DNA of 16,456 nt, from NCBI GenBank assembly GCA_012271225.1, contig JAAXGS010000040.1, positions 1 through 16,456 on the forward strand, read 5' to 3'. A program made the position numbers and the translations under genes. Of the stretch, positions 14,863-16,456 are shown piece by piece; the first letter of the stretch is position 1, and every line of letters starts with the position of its first letter. The notes beneath the pieces were generated by a model. The model did no database searches, was not told where the DNA came from, and saw only the letters and a program-made list of their open reading frames with translations. This DNA is from Dehalococcoidia bacterium. Its GTDB lineage: Bacteria > Chloroflexota > Dehalococcoidia > UBA6926.

Positions 14863-14877
14863 TAGCCCAGCATGGCC

Positions 14878-14901
14878 AACCGACTGACTGGTCGGTCGGT
14901 T
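14878..14901. promoter_or_regulatory. Candidate TetR operator palindrome
   Basis: The left half AACCGACTGACT and right half GGTCGGTCGGTT form a 24-bp palindrome with 10 of 12 positions matching. Related GTGAGTCGG follows directly. It begins about 9 bases after the predicted start of transcription, so a bound repressor would block elongation or initiation. Such ACCGAC/GTCGGT dyads are common for TetR proteins encoded next door. Confidence 0.6.
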
Positions 14902-14912
14902 AGTGAGTCGGG

Positions 14913-14978
14913 CGGTCTGCAAGTTCCGGTCGGCTAGGTGGCCGGCTGCCTCGCAGGTTCTGGCAAACGGGCAGACCG
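14913..14978 (+). repeat. Long-range complementary arms in the TetR leader
   Basis: CGGTCTGC (14913-14920) is the exact reverse complement of GCAGACCG (14971-14978), 50 bases apart. Within this span GCAAGTTCCGG (14919-14929) is nearly repeated as GCAGGTTCTGG (14953-14963). The closing arm ends shortly before the AGGGGA ribosome site (14986-14991). A structured leader is possible but not proven. Confidence 0.4.
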
Positions 14979-15002
14979 GGTGGATAGGGGAAAGCAGTTT
15001 CG

Positions 15003-15758
15003 GTGTTGGCAGACTCGTTCAAGGCGGCCGCGGACGCCGCAAATAGCTCGGACCCGGCAAGCCTGAAAGCGCGCGCGGAGGCGTCCACCACGGTCACCGA
15101 TGCCGACGCCGGCAGTGCCTCCTCGGCGGACTCATCCGGCGGCAAGAATGCGACGCGTGAGCGCATTCTGGAGGCCGCCGCGCAGGTCTTCGCGGAGTCC
15201 GGCTACCACGGCGCAAGCGTCGATGACATCGCTCAGACGGCGGGCGGCTCCAAGGGCGCCATCTACTTCCATTTCCCGGGCAAGCGCGCGATCTTCTTCG
15301 CCCTGGTCAACCGCTTTGCCGACCGTCTGCTCGCCAACGCCGATGCCTCAATCATCGACCACACCGGCGGCGTGCGGCAGGCCGGCGCCGCCATTGAATC
15401 CACGCTGCGGACATTCTCCGACCACGCGCGGCTGGCCAAGGTGCTCCTGGCGAGCGGCGTTGGGCTGGGCCCCGCGTTTGACGAATCTCTCCTCAGCCTC
15501 CATGACCGCTTTGCCGCGCTCATCCGGGAGCGTCTGGACACCGCCGTCGCGGACGGCTCCATCGCTCCGGTTGACACCACGCTGGCGTCCTATGCGTGGA
15601 TGGGCGCGCTGAATGAGATCATCCTCCGCTGGCTGTACACGGGCACGCCGTCACCCCTGACATCTGCGGCGCCGCAACTGAAAAGAATCCTCCTCGCCAG
15701 CGTCGGCGCGGGACAGCCGTTGCCCGAGCCATCTGGCGGAGCGGAGGACGGCGCATGA
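15003..15758 (+). CDS. TetR/AcrR-family transcriptional repressor
   Basis: A 251-residue repressor. The helix-turn-helix domain is clear at 51-97: TRERILEAAAQVFAESGYHG, then ASVDDIAQTAGGSKGAIYFH and FPGKRAIFFAL. The remaining helices (about 100-235) form the ligand-binding and dimer half, whose ligand is unknown. An N-terminal extension of about 50 residues rich in Ala, Ser and Asp precedes the DNA-binding domain, which is unusual; no internal ATG or GTG start is available before it. GTG 15003 is used with AGGGGA 11 bases upstream. Its stop overlaps the decarboxylase start as ATGA (15755-15758), so the two are one operon. It probably represses itself and the decarboxylase through the palindrome at 14878-14901. 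Confidence 0.9.
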   Translation: MLADSFKAAADAANSSDPASLKARAEASTTVTDADAGSASSADSSGGKNATRERILEAAAQVFAESGYHGASVDDIAQTAGGSKGAIYFHFPGKRAIFFALVNRFADRLLANADASIIDHTGGVRQAGAAIESTLRTFSDHARLAKVLLASGVGLGPAFDESLLSLHDRFAALIRERLDTAVADGSIAPVDTTLASYAWMGALNEIILRWLYTGTPSPLTSAAPQLKRILLASVGAGQPLPEPSGGAEDGA

Positions 15759-16456
15759 CGACCACTCGAGCCGTCCACAATCTTGGCGATTTCGTGCGGT
15801 TCCTTGAGGATCGCGGCGAGCTCCGCCGCGTCCGCGCGCCCGTTTCCTGGGACCTGGAGATCACGGAGATCACGCAGCGCGTTCTCAGGGACGGCGGACC
15901 CGCCCTGCTCTTTGAAAACGTCACGGGTCATCCGGACACGCCGGTGCTCATCAACCTGTACGGCACCGAACAACGCACGGCGTGGGCGCTGGGTGTGGAG
16001 AGCCTCGACGATCTGCCGGACAAGGTTGACAAGCTGCTGCAGACGGCGCAGGGCGGCCCTCCAAAGGGCATTCTGAACAAGCTCCGCCTTCTGGGAGACC
16101 TGGCGCGGCTCAGCCGAATTGGCCCGCGCCGCGTTGAGCGTGAGGATGCCGCATCGCAGGAAATCGTCATGCACGGGGACGATGTTGACCTCTTCTCACT
16201 CCCCATCCTCAAGACGTGGCCGCAGGACGCCGGACGCTATATCACCCTGCCGCTCGTCATCACCAGTGATCCGCAGACCGGAACTCACAACCTCGGCATG
16301 TATCGGATGCAGGTGTATGACAGGCGGACGACCGGCATGCACTGGCAGACACACAAGGTTGGCACGCAGCATGAGCGCGCCGCCGCGGAGAGCGGCGCGG
16401 AGAGAATGGAGGTTGCCGTTGCCCTTGGAGGCGACCCGGCGCTGATCTGGGCCGGC
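15755..16456 (+). CDS. UbiD-family decarboxylase (N-terminal part)
   Basis: The first 234 codons of a UbiD-type decarboxylase, open to the window end. The full family length is roughly 450-600 residues, so about half is present. These enzymes use prenylated FMN to remove a carboxyl group from aromatic or unsaturated acids, including quinone precursors. Visible marks are LGDFVRFLEDRGELRRV (10-26) at the start, DLFSLPILKTWPQDAGRYIT (145-164), the cofactor/metal segment NLGMYRMQ (179-186), HWQTHKVG (196-203) and LGGDPA (224-229). GGAGGA at 15743-15748 sits 6 bases before the ATG. Coupling to a TetR repressor suggests an inducible, perhaps catabolic, role; quinone synthesis is equally possible. 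No UbiX-type partner is in view. Confidence 0.9.
   Translation, partial: MTTTRAVHNLGDFVRFLEDRGELRRVRAPVSWDLEITEITQRVLRDGGPALLFENVTGHPDTPVLINLYGTEQRTAWALGVESLDDLPDKVDKLLQTAQGGPPKGILNKLRLLGDLARLSRIGPRRVEREDAASQEIVMHGDDVDLFSLPILKTWPQDAGRYITLPLVITSDPQTGTHNLGMYRMQVYDRRTTGMHWQTHKVGTQHERAAAESGAERMEVAVALGGDPALIWAG

Overview
The window is GC-rich bacterial chromosome, most likely from Chloroflexota (Dehalococcoidia or SAR202-like). The reasons are a DapL-type aminotransferase, an ECF sigma factor coupled to a DUF5667/DUF5666-type membrane protein, a Thr/Pro-linker lipoprotein with a CrtC/AttH-like domain, and a CmtR-like ArsR regulator. This placement is inferred from gene content; no rRNA, tRNA, CRISPR array, insertion sequence or replication origin is visible. 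No gene-free stretch exceeds about 270 bases.

Region 1 (1-3041): an MFS transporter (minus strand) diverges from a class I/II aminotransferase, which is followed closely by a small winged-helix protein. Region 2 (3077-4396, minus strand): an ArsR-family regulator with a CmtR-like cysteine triad precedes a CcdA-family membrane protein. A perfect TATAAT promoter and an 18-bp perfect inverted repeat lie upstream, and the repeat falls inside the predicted leader. Region 3 (4489-6384): a CrtC/AttH-like lipoprotein converges on a RimI-like GNAT acetyltransferase.

Region 4 (6472-8510): an ECF sigma factor overlaps by ATGA with a large single-pass membrane protein that is probably its regulator. Region 5 (8613-12316): two ABC exporter half-transporters, also overlapping by ATGA. 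Their motif defects are complementary, so they should form a heterodimer with one degenerate and one canonical ATP site. A DUF4287/SRPBCC-like protein follows on the opposite strand.

Region 6 (about 13000-14800, minus strand): a type II restriction-modification pair, methyltransferase first and endonuclease second, in visibly lower-GC DNA that looks acquired. Its promoter is perfect at -35 and diverges from the promoter of a TetR regulator. A G-quadruplex-capable tract fills most of the space between the two -35 boxes. Region 7 (14834-16456): the TetR gene, with a palindromic operator candidate just after its predicted transcription start, overlaps by ATGA with a UbiD-family decarboxylase that runs off the window.

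Most of the window is ordinary housekeeping and transport content. The observations most worth a second look are the CmtR-like/CcdA unit with its leader hairpin, the divergent R-M/TetR control region, and the sigma/membrane-regulator pair. I did not see a clearly new multi-gene system.
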